Below are positions 34,075 to 44,300 of a DNA stretch of 64,000 nucleotides, piece after piece; the first letter of the stretch is position 1; each line of letters opens with the position of its first letter. Below the pieces are notes generated by a model, which worked only from the letters and a program-made list of their open reading frames with translations, did no database searches and had not been told where the DNA came from. The position numbers were made by a program, and so were the translations under genes. Source of the DNA: Pyrinomonadaceae bacterium (lineage in GTDB: Bacteria > Acidobacteriota > Blastocatellia > Pyrinomonadales > Pyrinomonadaceae); assembly GCA_017983495.1 (NCBI GenBank), contig JAGOBH010000004.1, forward strand, positions 186,001-250,000. Direction: 5' to 3'.

Positions 34075-35679
34075 ATGCATAGCGCAAAGCTAAAATTCGA
34101 CGGAGGCGAGGTCGCGATCGATCGGGACATTACCACGATCGGCCGTACGTCGGACAATATGGTGTCGTTTCCGGGCGATTCCAATGTGTCGCGCTATCAT
34201 GCCGAGATCGAAAACCGCTATGGTGATCATTACCTGATCGACCTTAACAGCAGCAACGGGACGACCGTCAACGGTAACAAAGTAACCGGGGACATTCGTC
34301 TCAGCCCCGGCGACAAGATCGTCTTTGGCGGATCGAGCGAGGCGGAATTCACGATCTCAGAAGCTGCGGACGAAGCGGCGTCGGCAAGCCCGGTTACGGG
34401 GCCTGATCCGGATAATCCGATGTCGGACGTTCCGGGCGTTTACGAGGCCCAAAACGCTGTCGGGTCGCTTGGCAACCGGGCCGCGAGCGACGCTCAGTAT
34501 GCCGCTCTCGACGCAGTACATGGTGCCGCAGCGGGCAGTTCCGCCGCACCGGCAGCATCTGGCGGCTCGACCGTCCTGATCGCAGGTGCGGTCGTCGGAG
34601 TTGCCGTCGTTTGCGCCATCGCGGCCGGTGCGATCTACATGACCCGCGGTTCGTCATCGTGTGACGCAACGGCACGGATCGTCAAGCCGGAGCCCGGCGA
34701 TACGATCTCGGCTTCGACCGAGATCGAATTGAAGGTCGAAAATTCGGCATGTGTGCAGAGTGCGGTATTTACCATCGACGGCCGCGAGGTCGCGGTCGGT
34801 GAGGCACCGCAATTCACCGCAACGCTCGACCCAAAAAGCATTCCCGAGTACGCGGATGGTGTCGACCACAATCTCGAGGTGGCACTGATCGACGAAAATG
34901 GCGTAAAGATCCCACAATCGGGGTCAGTGATGCTTGCATTTGAAACGCGTGCAGTCACCAAGCCCGCGGGCACACCGGTCGTCACCCAAGTGAACACCGA
35001 GGCACCGAAAACATCCGGCCGCGGCCAGCCTTCGCTGGTGCAGATCAATGAAATGTCGTTGCGTTTGATCAAACAGTTTTCGGGCAATGCGGCTTACAAC
35101 ATCTCGAATAAGCAGTTTTTGCAGGAGGTCCAAAAACGCACCGCCGAGTACGCTCAGGAAGGGTTTTCGCAACGGGCGGCCGCCTATCGCGACACGATAA
35201 ATGTCGCTTTTATGCGTGAGCAGAATATTGACGCTCCGTTTGGCTTTATTTTGGCGATGAGCCGCAGCAAGTTTGTCCCCGACAAGACGGGCACTGACGA
35301 AGGTCTGTGGCGAATGAACTCTGCATTCGTATCCGACAATAAATACAATGGTATGTGCGGAACCGAGACGCTGTCGGACCCGTCACAAAATTGTGCCGCG
35401 CGTTCGACGGCACTCTATATGAAAGCTATCGTCTACGGTGTATTTGACGGAGATCTCGTGTATAGCGCCGCTGCGTTTGGCAAGACGACGCAAGACGCAG
35501 CCGCCTGGAAGGCGACCTTGCCGCAAAATCGGTCCGACGTTTGGAATTCGATCAAGACCGCACCCGAACGCGAGCAATTGGTCCGTTTTTTTGCGGCTGG
35601 AATCGTCGGCGACAATCCGCAGGCATTTGGGCTTGCAAAGGACCGTCCGCTGTCGGAGCTTTACCGCGTTACGATGTAA
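34075..35679 (+). CDS. FHA-transmembrane protein with degenerate lytic transglycosylase-like domain (first of three)
   Basis: A 534-residue protein. FHA domain at 1-95 with GR (23-24), S39-R-x-H42 and NSSNGTTVNG, which bind phosphothreonine. A disordered Ala/Pro linker leads to a transmembrane helix (166-189). A beta domain (about 197-290) and then an SLT-like domain (about 330-530) follow outside the cytoplasm. The SLT region lacks the catalytic Glu-Ser (it reads FILAMSRSKF), so it is probably a pseudoenzyme. The final motif (FFAAGIVGDNPQAFGL) is shared with the next two genes. It is separated from the next gene by two bases. Confidence 0.8.
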   Translation: MHSAKLKFDGGEVAIDRDITTIGRTSDNMVSFPGDSNVSRYHAEIENRYGDHYLIDLNSSNGTTVNGNKVTGDIRLSPGDKIVFGGSSEAEFTISEAADEAASASPVTGPDPDNPMSDVPGVYEAQNAVGSLGNRAASDAQYAALDAVHGAAAGSSAAPAASGGSTVLIAGAVVGVAVVCAIAAGAIYMTRGSSSCDATARIVKPEPGDTISASTEIELKVENSACVQSAVFTIDGREVAVGEAPQFTATLDPKSIPEYADGVDHNLEVALIDENGVKIPQSGSVMLAFETRAVTKPAGTPVVTQVNTEAPKTSGRGQPSLVQINEMSLRLIKQFSGNAAYNISNKQFLQEVQKRTAEYAQEGFSQRAAAYRDTINVAFMREQNIDAPFGFILAMSRSKFVPDKTGTDEGLWRMNSAFVSDNKYNGMCGTETLSDPSQNCAARSTALYMKAIVYGVFDGDLVYSAAAFGKTTQDAAAWKATLPQNRSDVWNSIKTAPEREQLVRFFAAGIVGDNPQAFGLAKDRPLSELYRVTM

Positions 35680-35681
35680 TA

Positions 35682-37091
35682 ATGGCAAAGATCAAGCTTA
35701 CATATTCGACGCCCGAAGGCTCGCAGTCGATCGCACTCGACGGCAGCAGGACGACGTTCGGACGCGGCAGCGAAGCCGATCATCGCTTTGCCGACGAAGG
35801 GCTCTCGCGGCTGCATGCGGTTGTATATCGCGACGGTGACAAGGTCTGGGTCGTTGACGAAAATTCGACCAACGGCACCTTTGTGAACGGCGAACCGACC
35901 GCTCCGGCCGGAACACCGCTGAGAAACGGCGACCGTATCAAGATCGGTCATGAGACATTTCTGACGGTGCATTTTGAGGAAGAGCACGTAAACGTTCCCG
36001 TCCCGGCCGCTGCAACACCCGCGTCGACGTCCGTCGCGTCAACTCCCGCGAGTACAAGCTATGTCCCGCTCATCGTGATCGCGGCGGCTGTTTTTGTTAT
36101 CAGTATTTCGCTCGTTCTTGCGGCGTTTGCCCTGCTCGGCGGCGGGGCCGAGATCGCCGCAAACAACAACGCTGACCAGGACATTGACGTAACCGAACCA
36201 ACGCCGAAGCCAACTCGCTCGACGACACCGTCAAACTCTGCGACAACGCCAACGACCAATTCGAATGCGGACGAGCTGCCGGTCAATTCGAGCAGCGGCC
36301 CGACTGTAAATCTTCCCAGCGGAAAGAAATATCAGGAAATGTCGGACGCGGAAAAGCGGCAATATCTCGAGGCCAAGGCGATGCGTATCGCTCAGGTCAT
36401 CGGCAATCGCAGCAGCGATGCGATACCGGCGGCGGCGGTCGATAAGATCAAGTCGTTTGTTGACGGTTATGCGAGCCGTGTAAAGGTCAAACCGCTCGGC
36501 GGGTGCAGGTTTGGTGACAATCTGCAGGCGACCTTTGCCCGGGCGAGCAAGAATGCACCATTCGTCGTCCGGGCCTTTAATGAAAAGGGTGTCGACCCGC
36601 GTATCGGACTTTATCTGGCAATGATCGAATCAGAACACTGCGTTTGCCTGCAGAGCCCGACCGGGCCGTTGGGAATGTTCCAGTTCACCAAGGCGACGGC
36701 TGAAATACATGGATTGCGGGTCATTTCGGGTGCGTCTCCGTCGAATCCCGACGAACGCTGCGAACCTGAACCGGCCGCACGTGCTGCCGCTTCGTACATG
36801 AAGGCGTTGACCGGCCGCTACGGAACGGGCCCGGCGAGCGTTCCGTTGGCAATCGGAAGTTATAACAGCGGCGAGGGCGGCCTCAGCTCTAATTTGCAAA
36901 AGGCACTCGACGCAAATTCGGGATTACCGCGTGATTTTTGGACGCTTATCGCACAAGGCGATCTGCTGTCAAAACAATTTCAGGCCGAGAATTTTAAGTA
37001 CGTACCGAAGTTTTTCGCGGCAGCGATAATCGGCGAAAATCCGCGTGATTTCGGGCTCGACCTCGAACCGATCTCGACCTATTCGAAATAG
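35682..37091 (+). CDS. FHA-transmembrane-lytic transglycosylase fusion (second of three, catalytic residue present)
   Basis: The ATG at 35682, two bases after the previous stop, gives 469 residues; a longer frame inside the previous gene is rejected. FHA domain at 1-100 (TFGRGS, S42-R-L-H45, NSTNGTFVNG), transmembrane helix at about 129-152, Thr/Asn/Pro linker, then a soluble lytic transglycosylase domain (about 270-465). Its catalytic E316 sits in LAMIESEH, followed by SPTGPLGMFQFTKATAEI and YNSGEGG. The enzyme would cut peptidoglycan glycan strands on the periplasmic side while its FHA head reads phosphorylation in the cytoplasm. It probably opens the wall for the T6SS. Confidence 0.85.
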   Translation: MAKIKLTYSTPEGSQSIALDGSRTTFGRGSEADHRFADEGLSRLHAVVYRDGDKVWVVDENSTNGTFVNGEPTAPAGTPLRNGDRIKIGHETFLTVHFEEEHVNVPVPAAATPASTSVASTPASTSYVPLIVIAAAVFVISISLVLAAFALLGGGAEIAANNNADQDIDVTEPTPKPTRSTTPSNSATTPTTNSNADELPVNSSSGPTVNLPSGKKYQEMSDAEKRQYLEAKAMRIAQVIGNRSSDAIPAAAVDKIKSFVDGYASRVKVKPLGGCRFGDNLQATFARASKNAPFVVRAFNEKGVDPRIGLYLAMIESEHCVCLQSPTGPLGMFQFTKATAEIHGLRVISGASPSNPDERCEPEPAARAAASYMKALTGRYGTGPASVPLAIGSYNSGEGGLSSNLQKALDANSGLPRDFWTLIAQGDLLSKQFQAENFKYVPKFFAAAIIGENPRDFGLDLEPISTYSK

Positions 37092-37093
37092 TA

Positions 37094-38353
37094 ATGGCCG
37101 AACTGTTGATCAAATATGTTGGTATCGATGGCAAATCTTGCCGTGTCTCCGTCGACCGCGACAGATTCACTATTGGACGCCATTCCGAGAACGATCTGAC
37201 TATTGCCGACAGCCGGCTTTCGCGTGAACACGCCGTCATCGAACGGTTTGGAGATGTGTTCGTTGTAAATGACCGCGGTTCGAGCAACGGCACGACGCTC
37301 AATGGCGAACCGCTGACCGAGCCGAGGGCTTTGAATAATGGTGACCGCCTCAGCCTTGGTGGATTCGACGTGGAGTTGGATCTCGACACGGTGAAAGAGT
37401 CGGAACCGACGCCTGCGGAGATCGTCGTTCCACCGCCAAGTGCTCCGACCCCTATCGCAGCACCGAAACCCGCTCCGCCGGGCGGCATACCGACGAGCTT
37501 TTTCGTGATCGCTCCGCTTTTCGGTCTATTGGTCCTGATCCTCGCCGGTGTATTGATATATTTTTCGAGCGGACGTACGGTCGCCGAGGACCGGAACGTA
37601 CCATTTAATGACGAGCCATACGAGCCGAGGAACCGCACGAAAAAGAAAGACCCTGACACGCCCGGCGGATCGAACAACGTGAAGTCCGAGGATCTGCCTG
37701 TCAATGCAACACCGTCGGGGAACGGAGCGGTTCCCGTGCCGAGTGTGTCGACGAACACGCCGGAATTGACCAAAACAGAGAACAACGCGTCTGCGTTCCT
37801 AAAGAAGATCGCTCAGAACGATCCGCGTGCGTTCGTAACCGGTGAACAGGCAAAGATCATTAACGCCAAGATCAAGAGCCTCAGCAGCTCGCCCGCTCTA
37901 GCTAGCAATATCAATTCGGCACGAAAAAATGCCGCCCAGATCAAAGCCCTTGCGGTCTCAAAAAACCTCAAGCCCGATCTTTTGGCAGTTGCGGCGATCA
38001 CCAAACTCGGTTCTTCGAGCGGTGACGTGCTGGCGACCGCTCAGTCGATGGCGGAGACTTTGGACAAGCTAAGCACGCAGGTTGGCAACGAAAGCGGCGA
38101 CGACTGTGTATTGATGATGGCCGCATACAACCAGGGCGCGGCCGGTGATTTTATGAAGCTGCGAAATACGCTTCAGTCGCTGGCGACAAAAATGCCTGAC
38201 AATGTCCGCGGCATCAGGACCATTTGGTATCTGAAAAAATACGATAAAATAACTGATGCCGAGTATGATATGGCTCTCAGATTTTTGGCCACGGGTGCGA
38301 TAACGCAAAATCCCAAGGATTTTGGCGTCAACATTGAGCCCTTAGCTCTTTAG
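37094..38353 (+). CDS. FHA-transmembrane protein with degenerate lytic transglycosylase-like domain (third of three)
   Basis: A 419-residue protein. FHA domain at 1-95 (TIGRHSEN, S43-R-E-H46, GSSNGTTLNG), a Pro/Ala linker, a transmembrane helix at 135-157, a charged linker, and an SLT-like domain from about 285. The catalytic-Glu region reads LLAVAAITKLG, so the acid is missing, though the downstream AAYNQGAAG motif remains. The C-terminus (FLATGAITQNPKDFGVNIEPL) matches its two upstream paralogs. It is coupled to the previous gene by a two-base gap. Confidence 0.8.
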   Translation: MAELLIKYVGIDGKSCRVSVDRDRFTIGRHSENDLTIADSRLSREHAVIERFGDVFVVNDRGSSNGTTLNGEPLTEPRALNNGDRLSLGGFDVELDLDTVKESEPTPAEIVVPPPSAPTPIAAPKPAPPGGIPTSFFVIAPLFGLLVLILAGVLIYFSSGRTVAEDRNVPFNDEPYEPRNRTKKKDPDTPGGSNNVKSEDLPVNATPSGNGAVPVPSVSTNTPELTKTENNASAFLKKIAQNDPRAFVTGEQAKIINAKIKSLSSSPALASNINSARKNAAQIKALAVSKNLKPDLLAVAAITKLGSSSGDVLATAQSMAETLDKLSTQVGNESGDDCVLMMAAYNQGAAGDFMKLRNTLQSLATKMPDNVRGIRTIWYLKKYDKITDAEYDMALRFLATGAITQNPKDFGVNIEPLAL

Positions 38354-38363
38354 GAGATACAAA

Positions 38364-39167
38364 TTGGAAAATCAGGAATGGGTCACAGGAAATATCAAAC
38401 TCACGATCAGCGGCCAGCCCGTCGAGATGGAATTGACCGTTCCGGCAAACCCGATAAAGCCTCAGCGCATGCTGCCGATCTTTCAGCAGATGACGAACGC
38501 CGTCGTGAAGATGAGCGTGGATACGATCGAATCTGACGGTGACACGATCTCGTGCAAAGCGGGCTGCGGTGCCTGCTGCCGCCAGGCCGTGCCGATCTCG
38601 GAGGTTGAGGCGTATCAGATCGCCGAACTGGTCGACGCAATGCCCGAACCTCGGCGCAGCTTGATCAAAAAGCGGTTTGCCGAAGCACTGGCGCATTTTG
38701 TTTCGATCCGGTGGTTTGACGAACTGACGGACCTGAAGGACATGGCGTACGAGGGAACACCAGGTTTTTCGCCCGCTGCATTTACCGAGACTATCACCAA
38801 GTACATGCGTCAGGGCATCGCATGCCCTTTTCTTGAGGACGAATCGTGTTCGATCCACCCTGAGCGGCCGCTTGTCTGCCGCGAATATCTTGTGACCTCA
38901 CCCGCAGAAAATTGCGCCAGCCCGACGCAGGAGACTATTAAGCGAGTTCCGATCGTTCTAAAGTCGTCAAAAGCGATGTTGAAGGTCGGACAGACACGAA
39001 ATTTCGAGGGGCTCTCGTCGCTAATGATGATCGAAGCTCTGGATTTTGTAGAGCGGCATTCGGACGAGTTTGAGGAAAAAACGGGCGAACGTTGGGCGGC
39101 GGATTTCTTCGGCCAGTTAGCAAACACCGAGATACCGCCGAATGCGGATATGACCAAGAATCGATGA
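38364..39167 (+). CDS. YkgJ-type cysteine cluster protein
   Basis: A 267-residue protein starting at TTG 38364, which has GGAG at the right distance. The cysteine cluster C64-x3-C68-x2-C71-C72 is followed by CPFLEDESCSIHPERPLVCREY, here abbreviated to CPFLEDESC and RPLVCREY. This is the pattern of the YkgJ/UPF0153 family, which binds zinc or an Fe-S cluster. The biochemical role of the family is not established. Its place between the FHA genes and tssK, with ten bases from the former, suggests it belongs to the T6SS operon, perhaps in maturation or phosphoregulation. Confidence 0.8.
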   Translation: MENQEWVTGNIKLTISGQPVEMELTVPANPIKPQRMLPIFQQMTNAVVKMSVDTIESDGDTISCKAGCGACCRQAVPISEVEAYQIAELVDAMPEPRRSLIKKRFAEALAHFVSIRWFDELTDLKDMAYEGTPGFSPAAFTETITKYMRQGIACPFLEDESCSIHPERPLVCREYLVTSPAENCASPTQETIKRVPIVLKSSKAMLKVGQTRNFEGLSSLMMIEALDFVERHSDEFEEKTGERWAADFFGQLANTEIPPNADMTKNR

Positions 39168-39280
39168 CCTCGTAAAACGCTGTATCTGCGAGAGATAAGT
39201 GCGAAAAGCGTAACGTGCCATTTACCATTTACTAATTCTCGAAGTCGGTTTACTATTTACCTCTAATCTTAATTTGGCAT

Positions 39281-40633
39281 ATGAGCAAATACCGAAAGAT
39301 CGTTTGGAATGAAGGGATGCTGCTCACGCCGCATCACTTTCAGCAGTGGGATAATTACCACGAAGGACTGCTGCATTCGCGGACCTCGGCGATGATGCCA
39401 TTCGGCTACGGCGTTCTCGATCTGCAGATCAATATCGAAGCGATCGCTAACGCCAATTTCCAGATCACTAATTGCCGTGCGGTCATGCCCGATGGTCTGG
39501 TTGTGAGCGTGCCCGACACCGAATCCGTGCCTGATCTGCGGCCGGTCGGCGACCATTTTCATGCCGAGGCCGACAAACTTGGCGTCCACCTCGCAATACC
39601 GGCGATGAAAACCGGCGAGGCCAATTTTCAGGCAAACGGAGCGAAGGCGAGTTCGACTCTGCGATATCTGCAGGAAGGTGCTCTCGTCAAAGACGAAACC
39701 AGCGGCTCGAACGAACAGCCGCTGGCATACGCAAAAAATAATCTTCGCATCATTTTTGACGACGAGTTGCGTGACGGTTTTACTTCGATCAAGATCGCCG
39801 AACTCGAACGCACGCCGACCGGACAGCTCAAGATTTCAGAGGAGTACATTCCGCCGACGCTGCGAGTTGCGAGCTCGGTTTGGCTCGGCAGTATGCTGCG
39901 GCAATTTGTCGAGATACTGATAACCAAGAGCGGTAGTCTTGGCGAACAACGGCGGCAACGACAGGCCGGACTAGCTGATTTCACGACCTCGGATACAGGT
40001 GTTTTCTGGCTGCTCCACACGATCAATTCGTCAATACCGGCGATGTCGCACTTTTTTCGTTCGCCATTGCTTCATCCTGAGAAACTATATTTGGAAATGG
40101 CTGGCCTGGTCGGAAAGCTGATGACGTTTTCGACGGATTTTCATCCGCGGGACATCGTCAAATACGACCACGACGACCTCTATTTCACGTTCTATAATTT
40201 GTCGCAGCAGCTTCGTGACCTTCTGGAAACGGTCATCCCGAGCCGGTGTGTTCCGATCCCGCTCGAGAAAACACGCGAAACACTGTACGTCGGCCGTGTC
40301 GAGGACGAACGGCTGCTCAAGGACGCCGCATTTTATCTGGCGGTTCGCTCGCAAATGTCCGAGGCCAAACTTATCGAAGGCGTGCCGCGGGTGGTCAAGA
40401 TCGCGTCGCGCGATGTCATCGATTCGGTCATCGGTTCGGCGTTGCCTGGCGTCGTGCTAACCCACGCCAATCCGCCGCCTGCCCCGATACCGGCACGTGT
40501 TGGATTTAAGTACTTTCATCTCGATGGCATCGGCCCGTATTGGGACGGCATCAAGGGTTCTAAGGTGATATCGGTCTACGTTCCTGACGAGATCACCGAT
40601 GTTAAGTTGGAAATGTACGCGGTCAAACCGTAA
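39281..40633 (+). CDS. tssK: T6SS baseplate protein TssK
   Basis: A 450-residue protein of TssK (ImpJ/VasE) length. Diagnostic opening: VWNEGMLLTPHHFQQWDNY, in which W-x-E-G-M-x-L-x-P-H-H-F-Q is the family signature. The C-terminal domain (about 315-450) has the LPGVVLTHANPPPAPIPARVGFKYF region that ends many TssK proteins. TssK trimers join the cytoplasmic baseplate to the TssL/TssM membrane complex. It is the first core gene, after a 113-base gap that may hold the promoter. Confidence 0.95.
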   Translation: MSKYRKIVWNEGMLLTPHHFQQWDNYHEGLLHSRTSAMMPFGYGVLDLQINIEAIANANFQITNCRAVMPDGLVVSVPDTESVPDLRPVGDHFHAEADKLGVHLAIPAMKTGEANFQANGAKASSTLRYLQEGALVKDETSGSNEQPLAYAKNNLRIIFDDELRDGFTSIKIAELERTPTGQLKISEEYIPPTLRVASSVWLGSMLRQFVEILITKSGSLGEQRRQRQAGLADFTTSDTGVFWLLHTINSSIPAMSHFFRSPLLHPEKLYLEMAGLVGKLMTFSTDFHPRDIVKYDHDDLYFTFYNLSQQLRDLLETVIPSRCVPIPLEKTRETLYVGRVEDERLLKDAAFYLAVRSQMSEAKLIEGVPRVVKIASRDVIDSVIGSALPGVVLTHANPPPAPIPARVGFKYFHLDGIGPYWDGIKGSKVISVYVPDEITDVKLEMYAVKP

Positions 40634-40644
40634 TTTGGTTGTTT

Positions 40645-41322
40645 ATGTCTGAGGTTTCGAGCAAAAACGATCTGGTCACCTTTGCAGGGCCGATATTCGA
40701 TCTGGTGCTGCGCTTAAAGGCGAGCATCGTCGCCCCGTCGAACGATCTGCGGCCCAAGGTCGCCGGACTGCTCGAGGATTTCGAAAAACGTGCCGAGCGT
40801 TACAAGTTCAATCACAAGATCGTCACCGTTTCCAAATTTGCACTGGCGTCATTCGTCGACGAGACGATCCTGACCAACAATTTTCCGCTGCGGTCGGAAT
40901 GGGAACGCAATCCGCTGCAGCTTGAGTATTTTGGCGAACAGCTAGCCGGCAATAAGTTTTTCGAGAAGCTCGAATCGATGCTCAAACAGATCGACGTGAC
41001 ACAGGACGCTGTCGAGATCTATTACTATTGCATGCTGCTCGGGTTTAAGGGGCGATACGGCGTATACGAGCAGGATAAGCTGCTGGCGATAATGCGTTCG
41101 ACGGCTGATGCACTCGTGAAAGCCGGAAGGATCAAGCCCGTCGAACTGTCGCCGAATTGGTTCGCAAACGACCAGCCGGAACCGCCAAAGAAACGCGGAA
41201 TGCCCACGTGGGCGAAGGTCACGGCATTTGCCGGCCTTGGCGTTGCGGTCATCGCCTATCTGATCATGTTTTTGATGTCGTCCAATTACCTTCGGGATGC
41301 GGTCGACCGGCTGCAGATGTAA
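40645..41322 (+). CDS. tssL: T6SS membrane complex protein TssL (DotU type)
   Basis: The ATG at 40645 is used rather than the TTG two codons upstream. The 225-residue protein has the DotU/IcmH core (AKFALASFVDETIL..., LEYFGEQLAGNKFF, EIYYYCMLLGFKGRY) and a single C-terminal transmembrane helix at about 195-216. There is no OmpA-like peptidoglycan-binding extension, so anchoring to the wall must come from other proteins, possibly the FHA-transglycosylase set. Confidence 0.95.
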   Translation: MSEVSSKNDLVTFAGPIFDLVLRLKASIVAPSNDLRPKVAGLLEDFEKRAERYKFNHKIVTVSKFALASFVDETILTNNFPLRSEWERNPLQLEYFGEQLAGNKFFEKLESMLKQIDVTQDAVEIYYYCMLLGFKGRYGVYEQDKLLAIMRSTADALVKAGRIKPVELSPNWFANDQPEPPKKRGMPTWAKVTAFAGLGVAVIAYLIMFLMSSNYLRDAVDRLQM

Positions 41323-41346
41323 ACGGCAGTTATTTCTTAGTAAGTT

Positions 41347-44300
41347 ATGAGTAGCTGGCACACAAGCCAATTGTCTTATGCCTTCGGTATCGGCGGGATG
41401 ATGTCCTTTTACGGCATCGTCGGCGTCATCGTGTACATGCTGCCGCCGAGCACTGCCGGATATACCGAAAAGATAGTGATCGTTGCGCTTGTGCTGCTGA
41501 CGCTGCCCTTCGCCCTGCTTTTCATGTTCATTTCTTCGCGAAGAAGAAAGAAACGAGAATTAGCCGAGGCAGCCGAAGCGACCGCAGCCGAAACAGGAGC
41601 CGCCGAAGTCGCACCGGCGAAACTGACGACTCCGACGGGTAGCTATGGCGAGCTCGAAACCGGCATTGATGAGGCGGTCCAGTTCCTTAAGTCTTCGAAT
41701 CTTGGAGCAGGCGGCAAGGACGCTCTTTATTCGCTGCCCTGGTACATCGTCGCCGGTGGCCCGCGAAGCGGCAAAACCTCACTGGTGATCGGTTCGAATC
41801 TCGATTTTCAAACGCTGCCCAGTCAGCGCCAGTCAGAACAGAAATTTGTCCGCCCGACGAGCAGCGTCGAATGGCGTGTGACCAACGAAGCGGTATTTAT
41901 CGATACCGCCGGGCGATATCTGACCGAAGGCTCGAACGCGGACGAATGGAATGCTTTGCTCGAGACGATCAAAAAGCACCGCTCAGGCAGGCCGATCGAC
42001 GGACTTATTTTGGCAGTCGATGTCGAAAAAGTACTGAGTTCTGACGATCGGCAATCTGAAGCAAGCGGCAAGGCGATCAGGATGCGGCTCGATGAGGCGA
42101 TACAGCGGCTGAAAGTGCGATTTCCGGTCTACGTGGTATTTACGCACGCTGACGGCATCGAGGGATTTCGCGACTCATTTTCAGTTTCAAAGGACGACGC
42201 GAGATCGCTGGTTTGGGGATCGACATTTCCCCTTGATAAGAGCGAGAATTCGCAATCGCTTTTCGACCCCGAATACGAACTGCTGCATCAGTCGTCGATG
42301 AAGCGGCGCCTTCTGCGGCTTTCGGCACCATTTCCGCCTGTTCGGCAACTCAGGATCTTCAATTTCCCGCTGCATTTCGGCTCGGCCCGCCGCAAGATCG
42401 GGGCGTTTATGTCGAACGTTTTCAGGCCGAACCCGTTCAGCGAAAATCCGTTCCTGCGAGGCTTTTATTTCACGGCTTCACCGGCCGCCAAATCGAATCC
42501 GAACGCTCCGCAGACAGTCAGCACAGCATATTTTTCTGAAAGGCTGTTTCGCGACGTGATACTTCGTGACAAGGATCTTGTTCAGGTATTTCAAGCTCAG
42601 CGGCAGGGTGCTCCGATCTTCGGCTGGGCGCTGACGCTGCTATCAGCATTTGTGTTGACCGCTCTGCTGGTACTTTCGGGCGTTTCACTATACAACAACA
42701 AGTTGATGCTCGATGACGCCCGTGAACGCGGCGAAAAGCTGATCGCGATCACCAAGACCGAGGCGTACAAAAACCCAGCCAAGGCTGACGAAAAGGCCAC
42801 ACGTGCAGAGATCGAAACCACGGAAAAGCTTCGCGAATTGCTCGCCCGTCTGGACGACTACGAACGAAACGGAGCGCCGTGGTACATGCGTTTCGGGCTC
42901 TATTCGGGCAACCGCGTATATAAGCAGCACCTGCTCAAGATCTACATGGATGTGATCGAGCACAGGTACAAGACGGCGACGATCGCAAAGATCCAAGGGG
43001 ATCTTAAGAAATTCTCGACATCAAATCCGGTCGTAAATTCGACACAGTTGACCGACGCCGAGGAGCAACTGCTTGAGAAAAACTACGACCTGCTCAAGGC
43101 TTATCTGATGCTGACGGGCCCGTTCAAGGAAAAGGCGGATCCCAAACACATCGCCACCGCGATCAGGGAACAATGGGCGACAGAAGCGAAAATTCCGGCC
43201 GATCTTAAATCGGTGGCCGGACAGCAACTTGAGTTTTGGGCAAAACAGGTCGACCGTGATGACGAAGATTACCGCTTTCCACGCATTTTGGCTGATGACA
43301 AGCTCGTCGGCGATGTTCGAAACAAACTGCAGGCGTTCCCGGCGGTCTTCAGATATTACAAACGAAAGGTAAGCGAGATCTCGCGTACCGTCGATGACAA
43401 GGTCGGACCGACATCGCTTGACGCGATCCTTGCTCGAAACGGAGCCGACGCGAGATATCTCGAGGGCAGTTATCCGGTGCGAAGCGTATACACGCGGCCG
43501 GGACTTGAGCTGATGAAAAAGGCGATCGCCGAAGCTGATGAAAAGCTTAGCGAAGACGACTGGGTGATGGGCGAGATCGGAAAGACAAAGATCGCTCAGA
43601 CCACCGATTCGAAAAAGCTCGAAGATCGATATTACCGTGATTACGCGGACGAATGGCGTGCTTTCGTAAAGGGTGTGACGGTCAAACCGTACAAAAACAA
43701 AGAAGACGCCGCAGCGGCATTACAGTCCTTCTCACTCGAAAATTCGCCGATGAAGGTGCTGCTGATCGAGATCAGCCGAAACACAAATCTCTCTGCTCCG
43801 CCCGAGGTGGTGGGCTGGTGGGAATGGATAAAGAGCTTTTTTGTTTCCGCCGACAGTGCAACCGCCGGCGGCACGCCGCCTGAGAAGGAGTTTCAGCCGC
43901 TGTTCGATTTCGTCGGCAAGAAGGGCCAGAAGGAGCGGGCTCCGGTTGACAGTTACGGCCAGTCGATCCAGAGCGTTTATAAAAATCTGAACGGCATCTC
44001 GCCGGAAAAGCTTAAACAGGTAGCGGACGATCTTGCGAATGAAAAGGACGACAGCCTCAAGCTAGTTTCTAACGAACGCCTGATCGTCGGGCTCATCCAG
44101 AGCTTTACGACTTCGTCGACACAGGAGCTTTCGACACTGTTGCAAGCACCGCTCGGCAATCTGAAAAATCTGCTCGGCCAGGGAGCACAGGATCAGCTCA
44201 AGAAAGCGTGGACAGATCAGATCCTGCCGGCCGCTAAGGAGATCGAAAAAGGATTCCCGTTCGAAGACGGCCAGGGCGAATCTGACCTAACGAAATTGAC

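Noticed and set aside
35541..35681. Longer start for the second FHA protein reaching back into the first
   Set aside because: The extra 47 residues overlap the upstream gene in another frame, and the FHA domain begins exactly at the ATG at 35682.
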